Positions 36,428 through 48,055 of a stretch of 64,000 nt of DNA are shown piece by piece (the stretch's first letter is position 1; the number at the start of each line of letters is the position of its first letter). The stretch is from the NCBI GenBank assembly GCA_002245135.1, contig NGBS01000589.1, forward strand, positions 169,150 through 233,149. Direction: 5' to 3'. Source of the DNA: Proteromonas lacertae. Lineage: Eukaryota; Sar; Bigyra; Opalinata; Proteromonadidae. Below the pieces are notes generated by a model that saw only the letters and a program-made list of their open reading frames with translations, was not told where the DNA came from and ran no database searches. The position numbers were made by a program, and so were the translations under genes.

Positions 36428-39400
36428 ATGTTTTTGACATGTTATATTCTTGTGTTCTTATTACCATTTGTTGAACTCTCGTATAAGGATTATGTTTATA
36501 AATAAAATAGATCAAATGTCTGTTCTGAATCAGATTTTAATAAGTATCAACAAACTGTGTATAAGAGAGCTATTAAGCAGATCCAGTTTATTCAAAATAC
36601 GATAGAATCATATAGTCGAGTGCTATTTCAAAGTAATATCGCTGATGGTTTTAATGGAATAAAGGACACATTTATTACAATTGGTGATGATTATTCTACA
36701 AATTGTAGTGTTTGTGGTTATTATCTAACATTAATAACTAGAGATCCTCAATCTATCTCGTATAAACAGACAATAATGAATGAAATATCAGATTTATTTT
36801 ATATTCCAGCCTCAGATTTGTATATATATATATATATAAACATTTACTTTTTTTAGATTACAATATTTGCCAATTCGTCAGAATTATATTGAATATGTGA
36901 GTTTATGCATAGGCAATGAAGATTTGTTTTATATAGAATCGTATCCAATAATTTTCTCACTAGAAGAATATTTAAATAAACTGTATGAATATAAAGATAA
37001 TGTATTTAGTATGTTAAGTAAAAATGAATCTTATGAAACTCAACCAACTTATAATCTCAATTATTATGAAAAAAATGTAATATATTCATACAGTGGAGAA
37101 GATAATAGTAAATACAATTTATCTTTCTCAATCAATATCAATCTTCAAAAATTCTTTGATAATGTAATAAAAGAAGAAGATGATAATGTTAAAACATTTG
37201 CTTTAGATTTAAGTGGCCATATATTGAATGCATCTAATAAAACACTATTATTTTTATTTAATGATGTTATTCCTAATCCACCATATATGCTGAATGGTTC
37301 TAGATATTTTCATTTAATTTTTTCATGTGTTGAACAAGAAAAAGAAGGATGTGTTAGTATATATTTATGATTATATATATATTTATTAATAATAGTTAAG
37401 GATGATGAACTATTATCTTTTAATATAAGATATGAGTTAGTGATAGCAAATATATATATTATTTCAATTGTACCAAGTCTTATATTTTCAGGCGGGCAAA
37501 TTATAGCATCAACTTCAATAATTCCTTTCAAATTCTCAACATCAGAAGATTATTCACATTCATCATTTTATATAATAAACACTGCTGATTATAATATATA
37601 TTGGGAACAAGATAAAACGTCATCTTATGGTTTATTGACAGAAAATGAATCTGGAATAGTTTACAATCACAGTCAAGAATTAATAGATGTAAAATTAGAT
37701 GTTCAAAAACAATTAAATGAAACAAATCATGTGTTTTATATGTCTATAGTACCTGATACTGATTATGATGGATGTTTTGTTTCAATATTTTTAACTTCCA
37801 ATTATACAATTGAAGATTGTAGTCCAATAGACTACACATCTTCAGTATCTTGTAGTGGTTTTAAAGGTTACATTTCTTACAATTTCCTTAATAAAACAAA
37901 CTGTCATGACGGACTATTAAATATACCTCCAACTGAAATTTCTTGTCGTATATATATTTATATATTTATTTATTATACATAAATAGCCACTATTAGAAAT
38001 ATGAAAGGACCATCAATAATAGCACATTTGATAATAACTTCACTGAGTGTGTTATATATAATGTTTTATATATTTCTATTCACATTTTATCGTGAGAAAA
38101 CAAGGCAGATATTTCCATTGTCATTATTGTATTTATTTTCAGCGGGTGAATTAATATCTTCTGCATCTGGATATTTTGCTTATTTAAGTATAGAGAATCA
38201 TGTTTGTATAATTCACAATTTCTTACTTACATATGGATTTTTGTTACAATCATTAAGTTTTTATAATATTGTTGATGAATTAACTTCAATATATGTCAAG
38301 AAAAGAGTCTCACAGAATTATACATTCCGATCAATCTTCATTTCAATAATGATTCCAACATTTATTCATGTTTTGATTTGTATTATAATTGAACCATATC
38401 ATTATACACATACATATAATTATTATGATATAAAATTAGAAATAGAATTATGTGGTTATCATACTAGATCTGTATTAATGGATCTTTTATTCTTTTTAAC
38501 TCCAGCATTGTATTGTTTGTTTGGTACAGTTTTATTTATTCAACTTGTTCAAGCAACATGGAAATCATTATCATTCCCAATGAAAAGAGCATTAATTACA
38601 CTTCAAATTTATGCTTTATTTTATTTATGGGTTGTAGTATATCGTGGATTTACTACTTCTGAAGCTAATGGTTCAAGCATTTATGCATTGATAATGGTTG
38701 CAAGTATTATACCAATAGTAATATACACAATAATATTTCCATTAAACTTCTATTTTAAAGATGAGAAGTCTTTTCATAAAACATTATATAGTAAATCAAT
38801 ATTAACTGATCCAATCGCTAGAAGTTGTTTGAAATTATTTTTAACAGCACAAAATCTCCAGCAAGAATTATACTTTTGGGAAGATGCTACAAATTATAGA
38901 CAAACGTTTGAATCATTGTTAGAAGGTGAGAGATGTAATGCAAGAGATCAGATAATATCATTATATATTGATGGAAGTAAAGGAATACAAGTTACTTGTC
39001 CTGATGCAATTAGAGAAGCAATAATAGAACGAGCAGCTCGTGGAGTTGCTGAATTAACAATTTTTGATGATGAAATAAATTATATAGAAGGAGTTGTATT
39101 AAAGAATCAAGAACCTGGGTTTTTAAATAGTATATTTGGTACAAAAGCATTGGTATTACAAAAGTGGTATGAAATATTTGATACTTTTGATTATGACATT
39201 CAATTAGGAATATTTGAGAAAGTAATAATGTGTATAAGAGATAGATCAGTTCAAAATGCAATAAAAGCAGCACCAAATCATTTTGTATTGTCAATGGATA
39301 TAGATGGAAGTGTTTTATGTGATAGTCAAATTATTTCACAATCAAATTATACTTTGCCTAAAAGTAAGAGTAAATCTAGTAATAATACCCAGACTCAATC

Positions 39401-39482
39401 TGCTTCTAATCTAACTCACAAAGAATCACCACAAAATGTTCATTTAGCGAATGTATCTGAAGAAAACTCTGTTAGCGTATAG
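36428..39482 (+). CDS. Seven-transmembrane receptor fused to RGS domain
   Basis: Exons 36428-36480, 36511-36819, 36857-37356, 37396-37947 and 37987-39482 (introns 30, 37, 39, 39 nt) give 969 aa in one frame. The start exon encodes a signal peptide (MFLTCYILVFLLPFVELSSN). A roughly 460-residue extracellular region with many N-x-S/T sites and Cys follows. About seven hydrophobic helices are encoded at 38.0-38.75 kb (IIAHLIITSLSVLYIMFYIF to IPIVIYTIIFPLNFYF). The cytoplasmic part begins with an RGS domain (LTDPIARSCLKLFLTAQNLQ, ELYFWEDATNYR, IFDDEINYIEGVVLKN). The tail is Ser/Asn-rich. RGS domains accelerate G-alpha GTP hydrolysis, so the protein joins ligand sensing to G-protein shut-off. Ligand unknown. 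Confidence 0.9.
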
Positions 39483-39579
39483 CTTAAAGAATATAATAAT
39501 TTATTTACCATATTTGTGTGTGTTTTCAGAGTTTATTTAACTGCAAAATTGATTGTTTGCAAAATAGATTTGAATTTTT

Positions 39580-40488
39580 ATGAATTTTTCTAATAACTCA
39601 AAATATAGACCCTTATATGAGAAGTCTACGTATCCAGATAATCACATAGATGAATATATATTGAATAATTTAATAATAAACAGTATATATATTACTTTTG
39701 TGTATAGGTTCACTTGAATCACAGAGATATATTGAATTGGCGTTCTATATATCTGATATAATAATTCAGATTTGTATAGTTGGATCATTTTCTGTATACT
39801 AAATAATTAGTATTATTTTTAGTTGTCCTATATTGAATTATCATCAGATCTTATAAATACATTCCATTTTATCATTTTAACAGGAATATTTACTATAGTA
39901 GGATATTTTTCTAGATTTGCAAGAAAGAAATATAAAAATCGTAATATAAGATCAATTATTAGTGATGGTTTATGTTATTTATTCACTTTGTCTATTATAT
40001 TCATATCATCTCCAATTATTCAGATAATTACGTTTTATATTCCTTCAAATATAATAACATATTTATATGTTATCTTAGTAATAATTCATTTAATCAGTTA
40101 TGATTATATTCAACACAATAGTAACATTTCAACATGTTCAATAATCCTAATGTCAATAATTATGAGTGGTAAAATGAAGAACGTATATAATATCTTTGGT
40201 TTTATGAATATGTGTTTTATATTATTTGGATTAGTTCCTGATATGAGAAGAGAGTTGAGAAGTGATAGAATTAGATACATATTCCTTACAATACAAATGA
40301 TAATTTTAAATTGTTATTTAATCAGAATACTTGTGTCTGTTGAATATGTTAAAGTATTTTTGCTAATAATATTGATAATTTGGTTTATATTTCCATTATT
40401 TTATATTTCTATTCAGAAATACAAAAGAGTGATGAGAGGAAATTGGAATTATGCAAAAATACCTGTAAAGGATATTACATTTAATTAA
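39580..40488 (+). CDS. PIGC: PIG-C / Gpi2 subunit of GPI-GlcNAc transferase
   Basis: Exons 39580-39682, 39708-39793 and 39823-40488 (introns of only 25 and 29 nt) encode 284 aa. The N-terminal block RPLYEKSTYPDNHIDEYIL matches the conserved PIG-C start (YExxxxPDNxxD), and the C-terminal RGNWNYAKI matches the family's GPWDEAxI ending. Several hydrophobic helices lie between, with SSPIIQ and SYDYI placed as in PIG-C. Family role: subunit of the ER complex that transfers GlcNAc to phosphatidylinositol, the first step of GPI-anchor synthesis. It is convergent with the HDAC gene. Confidence 0.9.
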
Positions 40489-40563
40489 TCGTTTAATTTT
40501 TGTGTGTTGTTTTTAGTTATAATTAAAAACACATATAATAATAATAATACAATATTTTATTAA

Positions 40564-42076
40564 TCAATAAAATTCTTTATCACTTACTGGATTTGTTGAT
40601 TTAGGTCTTTCATTTGGATTTTCTTTATCTTTTTCAGCAGAAGGATCATTGGGGAAGAAAGGAGGTGGTGTTTTCAACATTGAACCTGTTTGGACTTCTA
40701 TACCTGGAACACTTTCTAAACTCTCCAAATGCTCATAAATTCTTTTAATTTTTGTTTCAATATCCTCCTTTTTATTCATATTCTCCATATTACTGGTTGA
40801 TATTTGTAACTTATAATCTGGTCCAAAGTATTCTAAATATTCATTATCAGGTAATCGATCATGAATATCATCACCTAAACCAAGTAAAACCGATGTTTCA
40901 TATGTCCAACATCTATATATATATAACATAATAATAATAAAACAAAAGATATATAATAAATACCTTGCTACATTTCTCATTGTATATCCACCACCACCTA
41001 GCACCAATATTGGCACTCCATATGATTTCACATGATTTACACAACCAGCATGTCCTTTTAATGATAAATTAAAACAACCTAATCGATCTCCACTTAAAGA
41101 ATCAGCTCCACATTGTAATACAAATGCTTGTGGTTGATAACATTCCATTACTTTATCCATTACTTGCTTGAATACTGAAATAAATGTTACATCATCAATA
41201 CCATCATCAAATGGAACATTTACTGCATATCCTTTACCTGTTTCTAAACCAATATCTTCAATATTGCCAGTCCCTGGGAAATAATCTCCAAACTTGTGGA
41301 ATGACACTGTCATTACTCGGTTGGTTGTATAAAATGCTTCTTCTACTCCATCACCATGATGAATATCAATATCAATATAACAAACACGAGTATAATACCT
41401 AATAAAAATAAATAAATAATAATTATATATACTTCAATAATTCTATTATTCCTAATACACAATCGTTTACATAACAAAATCCACTTGCTTCACTTTTCTT
41501 TGCATGATGTAAACCTCCAGACCAGTTTATGACTATATCTGAGCTTTTATCATTTAACAGTCCGGCACCTGATATTGATCCACTAGCATATATTCTTACA
41601 TAATCATATAATCCATCAAATACTGGACAATCCTCTCCAACATTAACTATTAATTAATAATTTCATTAATTTATACATCTTTGCAATTGTCTTACATAAC
41701 TTTGCATGTTATAAGGTGTTATTGATTTAAGAAAGTTGACATAATCATCAGTATGGAATCTGGTAAGCTCACTATCGCTAATAGGAGTTGGTTGCTATAT
41801 AATTAATTTATATGACTTATACAAGACATTTCATTTTGCTGTGAAGACCATAATCAGTAATTAGTTGATGAGCTAAGCGAACACGATGAGGCTATTATAT
41901 TATCCATTTATAACATACCTTCATTGGATGTCCTACTCCATAGTGAAAGTTTCCAATCTCAGCTAAGTAAAATATTAATTAACATCTATACGGTGGTAGT
42001 AATATGAGATCCTATGAGAACTAATTGAATTATCAACTTTTGACAATCCATCTTCTGTTTTATAAACTAATTCCAT
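40564..42076 (-). CDS. HDAC1: Class I histone deacetylase (Rpd3/HDAC1-like)
   Basis: Start at [16 protein letters not shown]; several introns of about 25-50 nt (for example near 40915-40963, 41398-41433, 41648-41697 and 41795-41835) separate exons. Class I blocks in order: [65 protein letters not shown] (active-site His pair); [17 protein letters not shown] (zinc ligands); [39 protein letters not shown]. All catalytic and zinc residues are present. The C-terminal tail is short and Lys/Glu/Pro-rich. Family role: removal of acetyl groups from histone lysines in nuclear corepressor complexes. Exact intron borders were not all verified. Confidence 0.93.
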
Positions 42077-42183
42077 ATTCTTTTCTTCTCAATATGTTTG
42101 ATTAAGCTTGACATTATTTTTGACATATTTACGGTCAAAATGCCAAGCTTCTCAAGTTTTTCTTTATATAAAAGTGTTAAAAA

Positions 42184-42739
42184 CTAAATGATTTCTTCTC
42201 TTTCTTCTTTACATATATCTGAATTTTCACAAACAGCTGTTGAAAAGATTTTTTCTTTTGTTTTACTAAATTCGTGTTTTGTTCTTTCTCTTTCTACTGG
42301 ATCATAATTTGAATTGATTAAATCGGATAAATATTCATCTTCATCTACTAATTGCTGAGAATATAAACAATCTTCTTTCAATTTCTATAACAAAGTATAT
42401 TTTTACAGAAATAACATGATAATTTTTATGACATTACAATAATTATGTTTTCATTGCATCTTCTCTATAAAACATCTTTCTGAATGTTATAAGACATTCT
42501 AAAACAGGAAACACACATATTCCACTGTGCAGCATGTTTGCACTTATTCCAGCATATTTACTTTGAAATCCTACTTGATTACTTTCATCTAAATAATAAT
42601 GTACCAATCGGGGAAAAAAAACATATAGGGAAATGGCGCAATGTGCTATTTCCCTTGATTGCACATTATTATAGTATTTGTAGTTTGTTTTATAGATATG
42701 ATTTAAACATAGTAAAAAAATAATAATAAAGTAATTCAA
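42184..42739 (-). pseudogene. Truncated copy 1 of unidentified gene
   Basis: Two exon-like stretches: one ending HSGICVFPVLECLITFRKMF...AMKT (42443-42739) and one starting LKEDCLYSQQLVDEDEYLSD, joined by an intron-like stretch at about 42385-42437. They match copy 2 (45575-46099) almost base for base, but homology stops at about 42207, after which the reading frame runs into unrelated sequence. The AMKT exon ends in a TAA in both copies, so that feature predates the duplication or is a real end. Function not recognised. Confidence 0.6.
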
Positions 42740-43829
42740 TTCTTATCATTATTACTTATTGTTCACTTTGTTATATATTTCTTCATATCCTTATTCCATA
42801 CTATTCATTACATTAATATTAATATTATATACTGTTATAGTAACATTTACCTATTTCATAATTACATACATACTTTTCATAATCACTTTTACATATTTCT
42901 AATGCAGATTTATAATATTCCAATGCTTTTTCATATTCTTTCTATTATAATCATTATATTATATCATTATACAATATTGAAATAACAATCACCTATATTA
43001 TATCTGCAGTTATATTTTTGTTCATTTGTAGATGCACTTTCTAATGCAGATTTCAAATATTCTATTGCTTTTTCATATTCTTTCTATTATTATAATCATT
43101 ATATTATATCATTATACAATAAAAAAATAACAATCACCTATATGACATCTACATTCATATTTTTGTTCATTTGTAGATGCATTTTCTAATGCAGATTTCA
43201 AATAATCTATTGCTTTTTCATATTCACTCTATTATAATCATTATATTAAATCATTATACAATATAAAAATAACAAGCACTTATATGATATCTACAATCAT
43301 ATTTTTGTTCATTTCTAACTGCACTTTCTAATGCACATTTAAAACATTCTATTGCTCTTTCATAATCTTTCTATGGAGTTTATATAACATAATCAATAGT
43401 CATACGGAATAAACGTAATTAAATCCTTCTAGAAATTCATCATTGTAACTTGAAGGATAGCTTTCATTTGACTGTTTATTATAGACAGACAGTATTTTAT
43501 ACTTTATCACTACTGATATTACATCTCATCATATTCATCATTTTGTATGAATCTGTTGTAAAACATCTCATTAATACTGATTTTGAAACAACAGGACTGA
43601 AGCTACTAACTCTAAACACTTTTATCAATTCTACATTCTATTCAATATAAATACACCAATACTGATCGAAAATTATTCACATTCCTTTTAAAATATCTTG
43701 GAATTGATTTTATCATCAATTTTTATAATAACGAATTTGGGTTATTCGAAATGTTTTTCATAAACCAAATATCAAATATCTCTTTATTTTCTTGTATAAT
43801 CATGAATTTTAATTCATACTATATCAAAA
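42207..43829. repeat. Segmental duplication, copy 1 (about 1.6 kb)
   Basis: Nearly identical to 45566-47186, same orientation, offset about 3.36 kb; only scattered substitutions and a few 1-3-nt gaps are visible. It contains a TPR gene and the truncated start of an unidentified gene. Confidence 0.95.
42763..43650 (-). CDS. TPR-repeat protein, copy 1
   Basis: The minus strand reads tetratricopeptide-like units of about 41 aa: K(E/D)YEKAIEYLKSALESASTN, then EQKYNCRYNIGDCYFNI. At least four units are present (43385, 43232, 43085 and 42950 regions). Each is one exon separated by an almost invariant 31-nt intron (GTATAATGAT...TAATAG). The protein ends with DMKKYITK and TGA at 42763-42765. The upstream exon reads SNESYPSSYNDEFLEGFNYVYS; its 5' start is unresolved. 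TPRs mediate protein-protein contacts; no specific role can be given. Confidence 0.65.
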
Positions 43830-44224
43830 CAACAAAATAAGAATCATTTAGATTATTCATTATTGCAGTCGTTAATTTTCATAGAGTTGCTACGTTTATT
43901 CAAATTTATCAACAAACATTCACATATATTAAGGTAATAAATACTTTTTGTTTGTTTATGTCTTTCTTTAAAATTGTTGTATTTTCATCAACTAACGCTT
44001 TAATGTTCAACTAAACATAATTATTCATTTAACTAGATGGAGCTATTATTTTTATTTCTCTTCACCAATCTTATCAAATATCTCATCCTTTTCTTTCATT
44101 TTGTTTTAAATCGCATATTTTAATTTCCTTGTAAAAGCAATAAAAAAACATAAAGTCAATCTTATTTTTATAAACTACAAACAATAATTATTTATATAAA
44201 ATATAAAAAGAGTAAGTTGAATCT
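43830..44224. other. Intergenic, no gene seen
   Basis: A/T-rich with stops in all frames. It separates duplication copy 1 from the 3' end of the unidentified pseudogene; nothing further recognised. Confidence 0.5.
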
Positions 44225-46099
44225 TTACTTCTTCTTCTTAGGAGGAGGCTTCTTTTTAGGAGCATTCTTTTTTTATTCTTCCTCATATTCTTTCAACGCT
44301 TTCTCTCGAATTACACTTTCTTTCTCTTTTTCTTCTTCTATCAATAATATTCTTTCGATATTCTTCTCGTTTTAACCAATCATTTTCTAAATTATTACTT
44401 ATATCTTGTCTTCTCTTTAAATATTCTTCTTTCTTTTCACTTATTGTCTATTTTATTATATTAAATCATAATAAAATCATTAATATATACACTTTTAATC
44501 CATTTTCTTGTTTACTTTTCGCAAATCCTAATAGTTCAGTGTATTCTTTATTTTCTTCATCCATAGCTTCTTTCGTTTCATTTACCATCGATTCTAAATT
44601 ACTTTCTTTGATAGATATCAACTTCTTCTTCTTCTAAATATGTTGGAACTTCATTCACATCATTGTTCAAATAGATTGTTCGATTTTCTTTACCTTTTTC
44701 AAATCATAACAGATCTTCTTCTAACCATTTACTTAGATCTTTATTACGATTTACATCATCAACAGTATCTCGTTTTCTATTACAAATATTATTACATATT
44801 ATAAACATTATAAATATACAAACTGATTCACATTCTACTATCCAAAATAAGCGATTTTCTTCTAAACTTGGCATGGCAATATAATCTTCTAGTGATTCAT
44901 TACTCCTGTATTTTTACCTCCTTTCTTTAGCTGAAGATGATCCTTCTGCTTCAGGATTTGATAATTCTTCTTCTAATTTCTCTCGACTTATATGATGTAA
45001 TCGTCAAGTCGATTCTAATTCATGAATTGTTTCACTGTTTAATCTCTCTTCATCTAATCGACCTCGAATTATAAATGGACCTTTAAAACCTTCTTCTTTA
45101 CCACTTACCAAATAAGGAAATTGATAGATTATTATTTCACCAATCCATTTATATTTTTTCATCACTTTTCAATCTTCACTTGATCCATCTATTATTTCGA
45201 TTATAAATGGTAAATTACTATCACTTAATAAATATCTCATCGTTAAATCACTTACTCCACTGTTCAAACTAACTAGATCTTGTTATCACTTAATAGATGA
45301 TGACAAATAGATTAATTTTCGATTGATTGAATTGGATTTACCACCTGTTTTTTCTTTACCTTTGGCAGGAGGTTTAGGTTTATTAGGTTTTTTATTTGGA
45401 GCTTTCGTTTGTTTAGCTTTATTAGCTTTTGGATCTAAAGCTGCTTTTCTATCAGCATCTATTTCTGATTGTGTTTTTAATGGTATTGATGGAATAGGAA
45501 ATGGTGATGATCTTTGTAAGTAATCCCACCATTCTTCGCCTTGACTGATTGCTGTAGGAATATAACTCTTTACATAAATCTGAATATTCACAAACAGCTG
45601 TTGAAAAGATTTTTCTTTTGTTTTACTAAATTCGTGTTTTGTTCTTTCTCTTTCTACTGGATCATAATTTGAATTGATTAAATCGGATAAATATTCATCT
45701 TCATCTACTAATTGCTGAGAATATAAACAATCTTCTTTCAATTTCTATAACAAAGTATATTTTTACAGAAATAACATGATAATTTTTATGACATTACAAT
45801 AATTATGTTTTCATTGCATCTTCTCTATAAAACATCTTTCTGAATGTTATAAGACATTCTAAAACAGGAAACACACATATTCCACTGTGCAGCATGTTTG
45901 CACTTATTCCAGCATATTTACTTTGAAATCCTACTTGATTACTTTCATCTAAATAATAATGTACCAATCGGGGAAAAAAAACATATAGGGAAATGGCGCA
46001 ATGTGCTATTTCCCTTGATTGCACATTATTATAGTATTTGTAGTTTGTTTTATAGATATGATTTAAACATAGTAAAAAAATAATAATAAAGTAATTCAA
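44225..46099 (-). pseudogene. Unidentified charged-protein gene, longer copy, disabled
   Basis: The part within the duplication (45575-46099) matches copy 1 and continues into GEEWWDYLQRSSPFPIPSIP and a Lys/Pro/Ala-rich segment. Further down it reads NSGVSDLTMRYLLSDSNLPF, KYKWIGEIIIYQFPYLVSG, FIIRGRLDEERLNSETIHEL, ESLEDYIAMPSLEENRLFWI, coiled-coil Glu/Lys sequence, and a terminal KKKPPPKKKK. In-frame stops break it (after DGSSED, after ELEST, after AKERR, after EEDLL, and after EYEEE), with at least two frameshifts near 44625 and 44340. One intron-like insertion is seen at about 44780-44825. I do not recognise the family. Confidence 0.6.
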
Positions 46100-47186
46100 T
46101 TCTTATCATTATTACTTATTGTTCACTTTGTTATATATTTCTTCATATCCTTATTCCATACTATTCATTACATTAATATTAATATTATATACTGTTATAG
46201 TAACATTTACCTATTTCATAATTACATACATACTTTTCATAATCACTTTTACATATTTCTAATGCAGATTTATAATATTCCAATGCTTTTTCATATTCTT
46301 TCTATTATAATCATTATATTATATCATTATACAATATTGAAATAACAATCACCTATATTATATCTGCAGTTATATTTTTGTTCATTTGTAGATGCATTTT
46401 CTAATGCAGACTTCAAATATTCTATTGCTTTATCATATTCACTCTATTATAATCATTATATTATATCATTATACAATAAAAAAATAACAATCACCTATAC
46501 GACCTCTACAATCATATTTTTGTTCATTTGTAGATGCATTTTCTAATGCAGATTTCAAATAATCTATTGCTTTTTCATATTCACTCTATTATAATCATTA
46601 TATTAAATCATTATACAATATAAAAATAACAAGCACTTATATGATATCTACAATCATATTTTTGTTCATTTCTAACTGCACTTTCTAATGCACATTTAAA
46701 ACATTCTATTGCTCTTTCATAATCTTTCTATGGAGTTTATATAACATAATCAATAGTCATACGGAATAAAAGTAATTAAATCCTTCTAGAAATTCATCAT
46801 TGTAACTTGAAGGATAGCTTTCATTTGACTGTTTATTATAGACAGACAGTATTTTATACTTTATCACTACTGATATTACATCTCATCATATTCATCATTT
46901 TGTATGAATCTGTTGTAAAACATCTCATTAATACTGATTTTGAAACAACAGGACTGAAGCTACTAACTCTAAACACTTTTATCAATTCTACATTCTATTC
47001 AATATAAATACACCAATACTGATCGAAAATTATTCACATTCCTTTTAAAATATCTTGGAATTGATTTTATCATCAATTTTTATAATAACGAATTTGGGTT
47101 ATTCGAAATGTTTTTCATAAACCAAATATCAAATATCTCTTTATTTTCTTGTATAATCATGAATTTTAATTCATACTATATCAAAA
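45566..47186. repeat. Segmental duplication, copy 2 (about 1.6 kb)
   Basis: Direct copy of 42207-43829. Right of 47186 the two copies diverge abruptly after ATATCAAAA. Left of 45566 the unidentified gene continues in copy 2 only, so copy 2 looks like the source for that gene. Confidence 0.95.
46123..47010 (-). CDS. TPR-repeat protein, copy 2
   Basis: Same organisation as copy 1: one TPR unit per exon with 31-nt introns, ending in KKYITK and TGA. Internal units differ by a few substitutions (for example a Tyr/Cys-coding change near 46500), which suggests exchange among units. The 5' end is unresolved, as in copy 1. Confidence 0.65.
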
Positions 47187-47778
47187 ATATAATATAAATG
47201 CATGAAATCCTCTTTTATAGAGGATCCTCTTCTAAAAGAGGATTTTTAGATCCTCTTTAAAAGAGGAAATATAATTTTTATAAAATCCTCTTATTAAAAA
47301 AGATGACAAATGAAAAATCCTCTATCGTAAACATAATATTATTGAAAAAATTAGAAACCTCTATTGATGAATTATTAAAAATTCTTCGTTCCAATATGAT
47401 AGCATCATACTAGAGGATTATAATTTTTATGTGTCTATCTGACCAGCCCCCCTGTGGGGGGGCCGATGGGGGGATGCCGGCGGGGTGGAGGACTAGACTA
47501 TAGTATAGACTAGAACAGACTAAAACAAAAATAAGAATATAGAATCAGTATATAATATTAGAGGAAATCTAATTATTGTATCCATAAGGAACTGTTTCAT
47601 AATCATCCTCAAAGTATCTTTTATCATCAAAATATGTAAGTCCTATCTTTTCTTCATAAGCAGTATAGATATGATGATTTCTACTTCTAATATGATTAAT
47701 ACCAAACTTCTGTTTAGAAACATATCAATCAAAATATGCAAAGTTTATTTTTTATTATGAAGTATAATATGTAAATTG

Positions 47779-47814
<36 letters not shown>

Positions 47815-48055
47815 TCCGCCGTTAGGCGAGCTACCCCCGAAGGGGGGTCAATAGGGTCGCGCAGCGACCGATGTCGGCGCAGACGCTTCTTCGAAATCTT
47901 ATTTTTCATTTTTCCTTCGCTTGATTATTTTTATGTTATTTATTAAAAATATAGAACAAAATGAAATTGTTTATAACAATATAATTATGCTTTTTAGTAT
48001 AGAGGAAAAACAAACAAAAGTCATTTCAAATTGAGGAATTATTATTATGATTTAA
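47187..48055. other. Palindrome-rich, locally G+C-rich non-coding region
   Basis: No gene seen. 47204-47275 has repeated inverted copies of TCCTCTTTTA/TAAAAGAGGA able to form stacked hairpins. 47445-47463 (GCCCCCCTGTGGGGGGGC), 47832-47848 (ACCCCCGAAGGGGGGT) and 47855-47869 (GGTCGCGCAGCGACC) are strong G+C stem-loops in otherwise A/T-rich DNA. A (TA)n run lies at about 47780-47810. It may be remnants of a mobile element or organellar-type palindromes; origin unknown. Confidence 0.7.

Noticed and set aside
37357-37395. Frameshift in the receptor gene
   Set aside because: A 39-nt GT-AG intron restores the frame; the same holds for most apparent breaks in host genes.
42950-43400. Regularly spaced repeats resembling a CRISPR array
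   Set aside because: The repeats are TPR exons with short introns in a eukaryotic gene; spacers are conserved, not unique.
44225-45300. Alternative genetic code with TGA sense codons
   Set aside because: TGA ends intact genes (methyltransferase at 23361-23363), and the same region also has TAA stops and frameshifts, so it is a pseudogene.
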